Shown in pieces: positions 35,847 through 44,006 of a stretch of 64,000 nucleotides of DNA (position 1 is its first letter; each line of letters opens with the position of its first letter). This DNA comes from an uncultured Bacteroidales bacterium (GTDB taxonomy: Bacteria; Bacteroidota; Bacteroidia; Bacteroidales; P3). The stretch is taken from positions 1 to 64,000 of the forward strand of contig ONIP01000009.1 of assembly GCA_900317955.1 (NCBI GenBank), in the 5' to 3' direction. The position numbers and the translations under genes are program-made. The notes beneath the pieces were generated by a model. The model was not told the DNA's origin. It worked only from the letters and a program-made list of their open reading frames with translations, and did not search any database.

Positions 35847-38045
35847 TTATTGTATTCCGATTAATGAGGCTATTTCGTTGCGGGGACCGAGGGTGTAGGG
35901 CATAGCGGCTTGGCGTTGGGGGGAGAGGGTGTGGAAGTAGTCGAGTTGCTGGCGGAGGATGTCGGCAAGGTATTGGTTGACGTTGTCGTGGGCGGAGGTG
36001 TTTCCGGTGCGGAGACAGGCTTGGCCTATATCGTAGATGAGGCGTACGTCCTGAAGTGCGGAGAGGGGGATTTCGGACAGGGTTTTATCGAGAGCCCAGC
36101 GGGCTTTGTCGTTTTGTCCTTGGGAGGAGAGGTTGTCGGCAAGGAGGAGGATGTCTTTCCAGTATTGTTCAATGAATTTGCAACCTGTTTCGTCGATGTA
36201 GACGTGCTGCATGGGATGCCAGGTCATGTCGTTTAAGTGGAGGAGGAACGGATGTGTAGCGACGCTGTCGCAAGGGGTCTGGGTGAGACGGTAGGTGTTG
36301 CCTTCGAGCTGAAGGCAGGGACCGAATTGGGAGTGGAAGGCGTTGTAGGCGTAGTGGGTGAGGTAGACAGGGCGGCCGGATTGGAGGCATTGGGTATAGA
36401 GGTTGACAAACTTGTGGTAGCCAATAAGGGCGATGTTTTCGACTTGGATGTCGGTGCGGATGTTTTCGACCTGTTGAAGGTACCAGAGGGGGAAGGTGTC
36501 GTTGTCGCCGTAGCAGAAGAGGATGGCTCGTTGGGGATGGCGGTCGCAGGAGTTGAGGATGTTGGCACCGGAGTCGTAGGCAATGTAGCGGTGGCTGCGG
36601 TCGTGGTCGTCCCAGTTTTGGAAGGCCATGAGGGCAGGTGCGGCAAGGATGATAAGGTATATGCAGTAGGGACAGAGGCGGGAAAGGATTTTCTTGTTAT
36701 TTTGTTTGAATTGTTGAGCTTTGGAAAGGAGCCATTCGGAGCCGAAGGCGATAAAGATGGCGAAAGCGTAGAAACTGAGGATGTAGGCGTAGTCGCGTTC
36801 GCGAGGTTCGTAGGTGGGATGGTTGAGGTAGAGGGAAAGGATGATGCCTCCCATAAGGAAGAGAGTGAAGACAGCCCAGAAGGCTTTACGCCGCGAGGAG
36901 AGGGCATAGAAGCCGAGAAGACCGAGGATCAAGGGGAGGAGGTAGTAGGTGTTGTGGGCGCGTGTGTGAAGGCTTTCGGGTGGGCGGGCACTTGTGCCGA
37001 CAAGGAGACGGTCGATGGGTGGGATACCCGTAATGAATTGGCCGTTTTGAGGGGAGCCGAAGCCTTGGCGGTCGTTGTAACGGCCGGAGAAGTTCCACAT
37101 TAAATAGCGGAAGTACATGTAGGTGAGTTGATAGGAAGTGTAATAGCGTAGATTGCCCATGAAGTTGTTCTCGCCGCCACTCCAGTCGGAGGCGTAGAGG
37201 GAATCGTTGGGATGGTTACGCCAGATGCGGGGGTAGAGCGGGGCTTTTTCGTAGTCTTCGCGAGCGATGTAGGATTTAAGGCGTTGGAATGAGTGGGGCG
37301 AGCCCTGGTTGATGGGCGGGTTGGCGGAAGCACGGATTGGCACGATGGCATAGGGGGAGAGTCCGATTGCAAAGAATAGCACCATGAAAAGCAGCAGCGC
37401 TGGAGGGAAGAATCCTTGCAGGGAGTTGGTCTTTTTGGCCTTGAAAAATTTGAAAATGAAGAGCAACAAGAGAGCGGGAGTGGTGAGGAGGGTGAGGAGG
37501 TGGGTGCAAAAGCCGAGGCCGAGGAGGAGGGAGACGAGGAGAAGCCAACGTTGCGCCTGACGGTGGTCGGGACAGCGATACCAACGGAGCATGGCCCAGA
37601 GGGTGGCGGAGGCGATGAGCATGGCAAGGCTGTATACTTCGCTTTCGACAGCGGAGAACCAGGCAGTGTCGCAGAAGAGGTAGCATAGCGAGCCGATGAC
37701 GGCAGCGGGGAGAGGTATTTTTTTGTCGGGAGGGGAGAGGAGGAGGATGGTCCAGAAGAGGAACATGACGGTGAAGCCAGCAGAGAGGGCAGAGAGTGCG
37801 TTGCAGCAGAGAGCCACTTGTGCAGGGGTTGGTGCAAACCAAGAAAAGATGTGGGCGAGAAGTTGATAGAAGGGGGCTCCCGGGGGATGGCCTACCTGGA
37901 GGAGATAGGAGACGGAGATAAATTCACCACTGTCCCAGAAACTGACTGTGGGTTCGAGTGTGAGGAGGTAAATGGCGGAGGCGAAGATGGCCAGGAGCCA
38001 GCCGATTACCAGTTCACGACTGATTTGTTGAAAATATCTTCGCAT
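35847..38045 (-). CDS. DUF2723 family polytopic membrane protein (putative glycosyltransferase)
   Basis: The 732-residue protein has about ten to twelve TM helices up to about residue 480 and a soluble C-terminal region. The N-terminal EPTVSFWDSGEFISVSYLLQ and HPPGAPFYQLLAHIFS are the DUF2723 signature; the acidic DSGEF site resembles the catalytic loop of GT-C fold glycosyltransferases, so transfer of sugar to proteins or lipids is plausible. Many family members are over 1000 residues, so this one is short. Its start overlaps the LptE gene by 40 bases. Confidence 0.82.
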   Translation of the reverse strand: MRRYFQQISRELVIGWLLAIFASAIYLLTLEPTVSFWDSGEFISVSYLLQVGHPPGAPFYQLLAHIFSWFAPTPAQVALCCNALSALSAGFTVMFLFWTILLLSPPDKKIPLPAAVIGSLCYLFCDTAWFSAVESEVYSLAMLIASATLWAMLRWYRCPDHRQAQRWLLLVSLLLGLGFCTHLLTLLTTPALLLLFIFKFFKAKKTNSLQGFFPPALLLFMVLFFAIGLSPYAIVPIRASANPPINQGSPHSFQRLKSYIAREDYEKAPLYPRIWRNHPNDSLYASDWSGGENNFMGNLRYYTSYQLTYMYFRYLMWNFSGRYNDRQGFGSPQNGQFITGIPPIDRLLVGTSARPPESLHTRAHNTYYLLPLILGLLGFYALSSRRKAFWAVFTLFLMGGIILSLYLNHPTYEPRERDYAYILSFYAFAIFIAFGSEWLLSKAQQFKQNNKKILSRLCPYCIYLIILAAPALMAFQNWDDHDRSHRYIAYDSGANILNSCDRHPQRAILFCYGDNDTFPLWYLQQVENIRTDIQVENIALIGYHKFVNLYTQCLQSGRPVYLTHYAYNAFHSQFGPCLQLEGNTYRLTQTPCDSVATHPFLLHLNDMTWHPMQHVYIDETGCKFIEQYWKDILLLADNLSSQGQNDKARWALDKTLSEIPLSALQDVRLIYDIGQACLRTGNTSAHDNVNQYLADILRQQLDYFHTLSPQRQAAMPYTLGPRNEIASLIGIQ

Positions 38046-38569
38046 AGTTCAGTGACAATTTCATCGACCAGAGCCTGTTCGACCGAAGAGAAGTCGCGGG
38101 CGGCGTTGTAGTCTTTGAACCTTGAGAAAGACTGCTCGAAGTCGGCTTTCTCGTCGAAGCGGTTGGTGAATGATACTTTGATGGTGATGGTGAAGCGGTT
38201 GGTGGCCACATTGTCGTCGCTGCCGATGGAAGAGGCTCGGGTGGAATAGTCGGTGATTTGGCCTTCGATTTTGAGGTCGCCGTCGGCGGGGATGACGTTG
38301 AGGTTGGTTTGTGAAGCAAACATTTGCTGGAGCCCATCGTAGAGCTTTTGGCCAAGTTGTGGGTTGACGGTGGAGGCGAGGTTGGGGAATTGGGAGATGG
38401 AGATGGTTTTGGCTTCGACTGGGATGGAGGCACCGGTGAAGGAGTAGCCACCGGTACAGCCTGAGAGGAGTAGGGAGAAAAAGGCAAGGAATAAAAAACA
38501 AGGGGTAAAGGCTAAAGAACGGATGGGGCTCTTAGCTATTAGAGTGTGTATGTTGTTTCTTTTATTCAC
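38006..38569 (-). CDS. lptE: LPS-assembly lipoprotein LptE family
   Basis: The 187-residue protein has an N-terminal signal with lipobox LLSGC (Cys38) and the Bacteroidota LptE pattern: GGYSFTGASIPVEAKTISIS, FPNLASTVNPQLGQKLYDGL, then LKIEGQITDYS. LptE plugs the LptD barrel that inserts lipopolysaccharide into the outer membrane. It lies 14 bases after the small coiled-coil gene and overlaps the DUF2723 gene, consistent with an envelope operon. The signal is longer than usual, so a later start is possible. Confidence 0.85.
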   Translation of the reverse strand: MNKRNNIHTLIAKSPIRSLAFTPCFLFLAFFSLLLSGCTGGYSFTGASIPVEAKTISISQFPNLASTVNPQLGQKLYDGLQQMFASQTNLNVIPADGDLKIEGQITDYSTRASSIGSDDNVATNRFTITIKVSFTNRFDEKADFEQSFSRFKDYNAARDFSSVEQALVDEIVTELCEDIFNKSVVNW

Positions 38570-38583
38570 GGCCGTATAGGGGG

Positions 38584-38754
38584 TTAGACGTTCTGAGAGT
38601 CGTAGTCGATGTGGATTTCGTCTTGCAGTTGCCAGAGCATGTAGGAGGATTGTTGCTCCATATATTCAAGAATGGAGACTTTGTGGGTGAGGTCGTTGAT
38701 GGCAGAAATCTCGGCGACGAGGTCGTCAATCTTCTTTTTCAAGTTGTTATCCAT
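38584..38754 (-). CDS. Small coiled-coil protein (56 aa)
   Basis: The product starts MDNNLKKKIDDLVAEISAIN and has heptad-like spacing of hydrophobic residues to about residue 40, then an acidic tail. ATG 38754 is preferred over 38781 because the latter overlaps the -7 box. It heads the operon with lptE (14-base gap). Function unknown. Confidence 0.65.
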   Translation of the reverse strand: MDNNLKKKIDDLVAEISAINDLTHKVSILEYMEQQSSYMLWQLQDEIHIDYDSQNV

Positions 38755-38778
38755 AATGTAGTTTATTTGTTTACACTG

Positions 38779-38786
38779 CAAAGATA
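38779..38786 (-). promoter_or_regulatory. -7 box for the coiled-coil/lptE/DUF2723/lipoprotein operon
   Basis: Minus-strand TATCTTTG lies 24 bases before the ATG at 38754; no other promoter-like site is seen between these four genes. Confidence 0.7.
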
Positions 38787-38930
38787 CAACTTTTTTTTGA
38801 TTGAGACTATTTGTTAATGCGTTAATATATTAATCGGTTAATGGGTTAATCCGATATCGTGTTAATTGTATAGCCTTTTTTGTTGGCCTGTTTTTGAAGA
38901 AAAAGTCGTCGCGGTATTGAAAAAAAGTTG

Positions 38931-38938
38931 TATCTTTG
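38931..38938 (+). promoter_or_regulatory. -7 box for the methyltransferase-like/gldD cluster
   Basis: TATCTTTG ends 9 bases before the ATG at 38948, implying a very short leader. A -33 TTTG at the standard spacing is not clear. Confidence 0.7.
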
Positions 38939-38947
38939 CAACCGCTT

Positions 38948-39397
38948 ATGACAAGGTTGGAGTATTGGATAATGGCTGACACGCAGTATGGGATACACTC
39001 TCCGTTTGTGTTTGAGATGTATCGGAAGGTACTGTTTGCCACTGTTGGTCGAGAGGTGCGAAGCCACATGGGCGAAGGACTGCCGGAAGAGTGTGCAGGA
39101 ATGGTTGATTGTGCCAAGGGGCGGGACAGGATGTACCACGACTTGGTATATAAGTTGAGAGACCACTACGGAATGCGTGTGGTTTGTTACGACGGAGACG
39201 AGGCAGTGCTTGAAGACGGACGCGACGGGTTGGAAACAGTGAAGGTGGTGTGTCGTCCGCACAGATGCCGGGCTCGTGAGTTGCGTTGGCAGGCCCAGCA
39301 AGGGAATGCGAAGTATAACGTCAGTATAGACATGTATGATGCCGGGGTGCTGATGATGAATCACCGACTTCATCCGCAGCATTTTGTTTTGAAATGA
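38948..39397 (+). CDS. Methyltransferase-family relative lacking the SAM-binding core
   Basis: The 149-residue protein begins TRLEYWIMADTQYGIHSPFV, the N-terminal signature of a Bacteroidota class I SAM-dependent methyltransferase family of about 250 residues. It ends VSIDMYDAGVLMMNHRLHPQ, then HFVLK, matching the family's last strands. The middle that should hold the glycine-rich SAM motif is mostly missing, leaving about 85 residues without a GxGxG. It is therefore probably not a methylase. The frame is intact. gldD follows after 13 bases. Confidence 0.6.
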   Translation: MTRLEYWIMADTQYGIHSPFVFEMYRKVLFATVGREVRSHMGEGLPEECAGMVDCAKGRDRMYHDLVYKLRDHYGMRVVCYDGDEAVLEDGRDGLETVKVVCRPHRCRARELRWQAQQGNAKYNVSIDMYDAGVLMMNHRLHPQHFVLK

Positions 39398-39410
39398 GAA
39401 TTATAGTTTT

Positions 39411-40010
39411 ATGACTAATATGAAAGAAAAAGTTTTTAAATGGTTGATTTGTCTTTTGGGAGCCGTTGTGATGGCGGCGTGTGCAGACTCAGGCGAGACA
39501 CCCAAGCCTCAGGCTTATTTGCGTATAGATTTGCCACCACACGCATACGCGGTTTGCGACACGTCGGCCTTGCCATTTACTTTCGAGCAGAGTAGCCTTT
39601 CGGAAATAGAATGGAAGAAGGTGCTGCCGGGCGAGACATGGTTTACGATAGCGTATCCAAAATACAAGGGTTACGTTTTTATGACGTATAAAAGGATAAG
39701 GGGTGAGAAGGATATGCGGACACAGATAGACAATTCGTATAAGTTTGTGGAAGACCATTATGCGTTCACGTCGGGAATAGATGAGAACCGTTTCGAAGAC
39801 AGAGCGCACAAGTTGGCGGGTACGACTTATCATTTGAAAGGGCAGAACGTGGCCAGCACCTACCAGTTCTGGGTGACGGACAGCGTGAACCACTTCCTTC
39901 GCGGTGCGATGTATATAGACTGCACACCGAACAACGATTCGCTGTCACCTGTTCTGACGTACATTCGTGAGGATATTGACCACATGATAGAAACGATAAG
40001 ATGGAGATGA
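39411..40010 (+). CDS. gldD: Gliding motility lipoprotein GldD
   Basis: GldD is a lipoprotein required for gliding motility and T9SS function. The 199-residue protein has a lipobox MAAC (Cys24) and the family features PKPQAYLRIDLPPHAY, LPFTFEQS, WFTIAYPKYKGYVFMTYKR and HLKGQNVASTYQFWVTDS. ATG 39420 is an alternative start. The usual neighbour gldE is not present; it is instead coupled to an alpha/beta hydrolase gene by overlap. Confidence 0.9.
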   Translation: MTNMKEKVFKWLICLLGAVVMAACADSGETPKPQAYLRIDLPPHAYAVCDTSALPFTFEQSSLSEIEWKKVLPGETWFTIAYPKYKGYVFMTYKRIRGEKDMRTQIDNSYKFVEDHYAFTSGIDENRFEDRAHKLAGTTYHLKGQNVASTYQFWVTDSVNHFLRGAMYIDCTPNNDSLSPVLTYIREDIDHMIETIRWR

Positions 40011-41143
40011 TGGCAAAAGCCAGGAAGGGCTTGTCGGGAATTGTACCCCAGGGAGGTTTGCTGTTTATTTTATTGTGCCTTACTGTTGTGCTTGATGTAA
40101 ACGCTCAAGCGTTCGCAGAAAAGGAAGTTGTGATAACCGGAGTGGATAAAGTCGGGCATGACACTATGCAATTGACAGGTACGCTGACCTACCCCACAGG
40201 GGTGTCGGGCAAGGTCCCAGCAGTGATACTTATCACAGGTTCGGGTGCACAGAACCGCGATGAGGAAATTATGGGACACAGGCCATTCAAGGTGATTGCA
40301 GAATATTTGTCGGCACGGGGATATGCCGTGCTGCGGTGCGACGATAGGGGTGTGGGCGGCTCGACGGGCGACATTGTTCATGCCACGGTATTGGATTTTG
40401 CCACCGATGTGGAATACCAGTTGGATTATTTGAAATCGATGGTGGAAATATCTATCGACCCGCGAAGAATTTTTCTTTTCGGACATAGCGAAGGGGCTAC
40501 AGTGGCTGCTATAGTGGCCTCTCGGAGGAGCGATGTTGCAGGGGTGGCTATGCTTGGAGGGGCAGCCGTGGATGGTAAGACCTTGCTGTTGCAACAGAAC
40601 AGGACGATATTCCGTCTGCAAGGGTTGGCCGATAGTCTTGTGGAGAGGCGGTTGGCATGTATGCGAGAGCTGTTTAATGTTTGCGACACGCTTACCTTGG
40701 GCGAAGGGGTCGACACGGTGAAAACGATAAACCTTGCTTTCAGGCCGTTGTTTAAGAAACACAGCCAAGGGCTGAACAAAGAGCAAAAACAGCAGTGTGG
40801 GTTGACAAATGTGGAATGCTATGGATGGGCAGTTACGGTGGCAACGCCGTGGATGAGGATGTTTCTGGCTCTGAATCCTGCTGATTATATCACCAAGATG
40901 CGCTGCCCACTGCTGGCTCTTGGGGGCGAGAAAGACTGCCAGGTACCGGCGGAGGAAAACCTTAGAATTATTTCTGCTATATGTAAACAGAACAACCTCC
41001 CCTATAATGTCATCTTGCTGACAGGCATCAACCATCTGGGGCAGGTGTGCAATACAGGTGCCGTGGACGAATATGCCACCCTTGGACAGGCTCCCGACGA
41101 CAAGGTGTTAGAGAGTCTGGTTAACTGGCTTGATGCTCATTGA
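40007..41143 (+). CDS. Exported alpha/beta-hydrolase (esterase/peptidase-like)
   Basis: The 378-residue product (ATG 40007 overlaps the gldD stop as ATGA; 40001 and 40010 are also possible) has a signal peptide and an alpha/beta-hydrolase fold: VPAVILITGSGAQNRDE (oxyanion region), YAVLRCDDRGVGGSTGD, nucleophile elbow GHSEGA, acid in LALGGEKDCQVP and His in TGINHLGQ. The substrate is unknown; similar proteins are annotated as acyl-CoA thioester hydrolase/BAAT-like or dienelactone hydrolase-like. Translational coupling ties it to gldD. Confidence 0.88.
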   Translation: MMAKARKGLSGIVPQGGLLFILLCLTVVLDVNAQAFAEKEVVITGVDKVGHDTMQLTGTLTYPTGVSGKVPAVILITGSGAQNRDEEIMGHRPFKVIAEYLSARGYAVLRCDDRGVGGSTGDIVHATVLDFATDVEYQLDYLKSMVEISIDPRRIFLFGHSEGATVAAIVASRRSDVAGVAMLGGAAVDGKTLLLQQNRTIFRLQGLADSLVERRLACMRELFNVCDTLTLGEGVDTVKTINLAFRPLFKKHSQGLNKEQKQQCGLTNVECYGWAVTVATPWMRMFLALNPADYITKMRCPLLALGGEKDCQVPAEENLRIISAICKQNNLPYNVILLTGINHLGQVCNTGAVDEYATLGQAPDDKVLESLVNWLDAH

Positions 41144-41210
41144 AGTTTTGAAACAATGAAACTAAAAGTGGAGTCTTATCTTTTTGATTTTTAGTTTTTA
41201 GATATAAAAA

Positions 41211-41242
41211 TTTGTTTATGTCAATTTTTTTCTTTAATTTTG
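41211..41242 (+). promoter_or_regulatory. Promoter for iorAB
   Basis: TTTG at 41211-41214 and TAATTTTG at 41235-41242, 20 bases apart, match the Bacteroidota consensus. The leader is about 40 bases. Confidence 0.8.
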
Positions 41243-41284
41243 CAAAATCAACAAAGTAAAGTATTAATATTTAAAATATTGGAT

Positions 41285-42871
41285 ATGTCGAAGTTACTCC
41301 TTTTAGGTGACGAAGCAATTGCTCAAGCCTTTATTGACGCGGGTGGCAGTGCCATCAACAGTTATCCCGGCACCCCCTCCACGCAAATCACAGAATATGT
41401 AATCAAATCGAAAGAGGCAGCCCAGAAAGGCATCCGTGCCAACTGGTGCGCCAACGAGAAAACAGCCCTCGAGGCCTCTATCGGCGTTGCCTACGCCGGC
41501 AAACGTGCCATGACTTGCATGAAGCATGTAGGTCTGAATGTCTGTGGCGACCCCTTCATGAATGCCTCTATCATCGGCACTAAGGGTGTCATCATCGTTG
41601 TGGCCGACGATCCCTCTATGTTCTCCTCTCAAGACGAGCAGGACAGCCGTTTCTATGGCCACTGGGCTATGATTCCCATGCTGGAACCCAGCAACCAGCA
41701 GGAGGCCTACGACATGGTCTTCTTCGGCTACGAGCTGAGCGAAAAGATGGGCACCCCCATCCTGATGCGCATCCCCACCCGTCTGGCCCACAGCCGTGCC
41801 GGTGTTGAGCGCCGCGAGCCTCTGCCCCAGAACCCCATCAACTACCCCACCGACCCCAAGACTTTCGTGCTGCTGCCCGCCAATGCCAAGGTGCTGTATC
41901 GCGACTTGATCGACAAGCAGCCCAAGTTTGAGGAATCCTCCGAAAAGAGCGGTTTCAACCAGTACATCCCCGGCACCGACAAGAGCCGCGGCATCGTGAC
42001 CACTGGTATTGCCTACAACTACCTGTTGGAGAACTTCCCCGGCGGCAAGTGCCCCTATCCCGTAGTGAAGATTACCCAATATCCTCTGCCTACCGCTATG
42101 CTGAGCAAGCTGTATGACGAGTGCGACGAAATTCTTGTACTCGAAGATGGCCAGCCCTTCGTCGAAGAGCAGATTAAAGGCTGTCTGGGCAAAGGCAAGC
42201 CCGTACATGGTCGTTTGGACGAGGTGATTCGTCGCGACGGCGAACTGAATGCTGAGAAGGTTGCTAAAGCCCTCGGCATGGATGTCGCCAACGGTCCCGC
42301 AGTGCCCGAGGTGGTTACCAACCGTCCTCCCGCTCTCTGCGTTGGCTGCCCCCACATCGACAGCTACACCGCATTGGTTGACGTGATGAAGAAGTATGAG
42401 CATGGCCGCGTGTTTGGCGACATCGGTTGCTACACCCTTGGCTTCAACATGGGTGCTTTGAACACCACCGTTTGCATGGGTGCTTCCATCACCATGGCAA
42501 AAGGTGCTGCCGAAATGGGCATTTTCCCCTCCGTAGCAGTTATCGGTGACGGTACTTTTGGCCACAGCGGCATGACCGGTCTGCTCGACTGCGTCAACGA
42601 GAAAGCCAACGTCATCGTGATGATTCTCGACAACGACATCACCGCTATGACCGGCGGCCAGCCCTCGAGTGCCAACATGAAGCTCTTCAACATCTGCAAG
42701 GGACTTGGTGTCGACCCCGACCACATCCGCCATATCGTACCTCTGCCCAAGAACCACGACGAGTTCGTCAAGATTCTGGAAGAGGAGATTGCTTACGACG
42801 GTGTTAGCGTCATCATCCCGCAGCGAGTCTGCATCGTTGAGAACAAAAAGCGCATTGCTGCCAAGAAATAA
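41285..42871 (+). CDS. iorA: Indolepyruvate:ferredoxin oxidoreductase, alpha subunit
   Basis: Oxidatively decarboxylates aryl pyruvates from aromatic amino acids to aryl-acetyl-CoA, reducing ferredoxin. The 528-residue protein has the N-terminal pyrimidine-binding part (GDEAIAQAFIDAGGSAINSY, PGTPSTQI, NEKTALEAS), the CVGCPH motif near 353, and the TPP site GDGTFGHSGMTGLLDC followed by LDNDITAMTGGQ. The C-terminal two-[4Fe-4S] domain present in archaeal IorA is absent, so electrons must pass differently. ATG 41285 matches family N-termini. iorB follows after 73 bases. Confidence 0.93.
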   Translation: MSKLLLLGDEAIAQAFIDAGGSAINSYPGTPSTQITEYVIKSKEAAQKGIRANWCANEKTALEASIGVAYAGKRAMTCMKHVGLNVCGDPFMNASIIGTKGVIIVVADDPSMFSSQDEQDSRFYGHWAMIPMLEPSNQQEAYDMVFFGYELSEKMGTPILMRIPTRLAHSRAGVERREPLPQNPINYPTDPKTFVLLPANAKVLYRDLIDKQPKFEESSEKSGFNQYIPGTDKSRGIVTTGIAYNYLLENFPGGKCPYPVVKITQYPLPTAMLSKLYDECDEILVLEDGQPFVEEQIKGCLGKGKPVHGRLDEVIRRDGELNAEKVAKALGMDVANGPAVPEVVTNRPPALCVGCPHIDSYTALVDVMKKYEHGRVFGDIGCYTLGFNMGALNTTVCMGASITMAKGAAEMGIFPSVAVIGDGTFGHSGMTGLLDCVNEKANVIVMILDNDITAMTGGQPSSANMKLFNICKGLGVDPDHIRHIVPLPKNHDEFVKILEEEIAYDGVSVIIPQRVCIVENKKRIAAKK

Positions 42872-42882
42872 ATTTTCAGAAT

Positions 42883-42918
42883 AGTCCGACTTGTCCGACC
42901 AGTCAGACTAGTCAGACA
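42883..42918 (+). repeat. Four tandem 9-base repeats between iorA and iorB
   Basis: AGTCCGACT, TGTCCGACC, AGTCAGACT and AGTCAGACA follow one another without gaps; each centres on the near-palindrome GTCNGAC. They fill most of the 73-base spacer. Confidence 0.8.
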
Positions 42919-42944
42919 AGTAGGTCACAAAAAAGAACACAACA

Positions 42945-43508
42945 ATGAAAAAAGACATCATACTTTGTGGCGTAGGCGGTGACGGTATTGTCTCCGTAGC
43001 CAAAATCATAAGCGATGCAGCCCTCAACCTGGGCATGTATGTCAAGCAGAGCGAAATCCACGGTATGTCGCAGCGCGGCGGTAGTGTGTTCAGCCACCTC
43101 CGCATCAGCAGCGACCCCATTTTTGCCGACGTTATCCCCGAAGGCAAGGCCGACATTATCCTTAGCTCCGAGCCCATGGAGGCTCTCCGCTATCTGCCTT
43201 TCCTCGCCCCCGACGGCGTGGTCATCACCAACAGCGACCCCTTCATCAATATCAAGAACTATCCCGACATTGAGAAGGTGAACGCTGAGTTGGCCAAGCT
43301 GAAGAAATGCGTCAGCTTTAACGCTAACGCCATCGCCAAGGAGCTCAACGCCCGCGGCAACATGGTGTTGCTGGGTGCCGCCGCTCCCTACCTTGAGATT
43401 GAGTTCGACGAACTGGAGAAAGCCATCAAGGCCATCTTCGGCCGCAAAGGCGACGCCGTCGTCGAGACCAACATCAAGGCAATCCGCGCTGGCCGCGATG
43501 CAAAATAA
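42945..43508 (+). CDS. iorB: Indolepyruvate:ferredoxin oxidoreductase, beta subunit
   Basis: The 187-residue gamma-type subunit has ILCGVGGDGIVSVAKIISDA at the N-terminus, VKQSEIHGMSQRGGSVFSHL, and GKADIILSSEPMEALRYLP, all standard for IorB. It forms the heterodimer with IorA. It is followed by a terminator at 43527-43561. Confidence 0.95.
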   Translation: MKKDIILCGVGGDGIVSVAKIISDAALNLGMYVKQSEIHGMSQRGGSVFSHLRISSDPIFADVIPEGKADIILSSEPMEALRYLPFLAPDGVVITNSDPFINIKNYPDIEKVNAELAKLKKCVSFNANAIAKELNARGNMVLLGAAAPYLEIEFDELEKAIKAIFGRKGDAVVETNIKAIRAGRDAK

Positions 43509-43526
43509 TTAAAGCATTAAAAAACA

Positions 43527-43561
43527 AAAGGTGACTCTTATCACAAAGGGTCACCTTTTTT
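43527..43561 (+). terminator. Rho-independent terminator after iorB
   Basis: A 9-bp stem AAAGGTGAC (43527-43535) with GTCACCTTT (43550-43558) is followed by T residues. Confidence 0.85.
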
Positions 43562-43575
43562 ATGAAAGAGTAGAA

Positions 43576-43874
43576 GTGGATATTGGAATTGTAAATGCAA
43601 GACATTTAGACGGGCTCAAGATGCTGGTCTCTTTCAATAATGGGGAATCCGTTTGTTTGACTTTGCTCCTATTGTTGACAGTTACCCTGTCTTCGCAGCG
43701 TTGAAAGACAAGGATACTTTGAAACAATTCCATATCTCAGATACACTTGAATGGTGCTACGGCACAATAGACATTGCTCTTGAATACATCTTCGAACATG
43801 GAGAACCTGTATTCAGTTGTAATGAAAAGGCCACGCCTTTCGCTGCTGAAGAGAATAACTCATACGGAAAGTAA
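43576..43874 (+). pseudogene. DUF2442 family gene interrupted by a frameshift
   Basis: Two adjacent frames together give one DUF2442 protein. The upstream frame reads HLDGLKMLVSFNNGESVC up to about 43656; the downstream frame continues FDFAPIVDSYPVFAALKD, then TLEWCYGTIDIALEYIF, to the stop at 43872-43874. Adding one T to the TTT at 43656-43658 would restore a single frame of about 100 residues. The likely start is GTG 43576; no in-frame ATG is present near it. DUF2442 proteins are small and often paired with DUF4160. Either the gene is broken or the sequence has a one-base error. Confidence 0.65.
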
Positions 43875-43893
43875 GTCACTTAATCAATAACAA

Positions 43894-43930
43894 GAAAGAG
43901 GATGGCACACAATGTCATCCTCTTTCGTTT
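43894..43930. terminator. Bidirectional terminator between DUF2442 and Sel1 genes
   Basis: A perfect 11-bp stem (GAAAGAGGATG, 43894-43904, with CATCCTCTTTC, 43916-43926) lies between the convergent genes, with TTTT on the right. Confidence 0.85.
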
Positions 43931-44006
43931 TAGAACAACTTGCTATCTTTTCACCTTGGGTTTTATTAGTACCAATGGCAGATTGAGAATGAGAGCCAGA
44001 AAAGAG

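Noticed and set aside
41303..42757. Minus-strand ORF (484 codons) opposite iorA
   Set aside because: iorA is certain on the plus strand; the reverse product is low in complexity and matches nothing.
42883..42918. Possible CRISPR array
   Set aside because: The units are 9 bases with no spacers; there are no cas genes. It is a simple tandem repeat.
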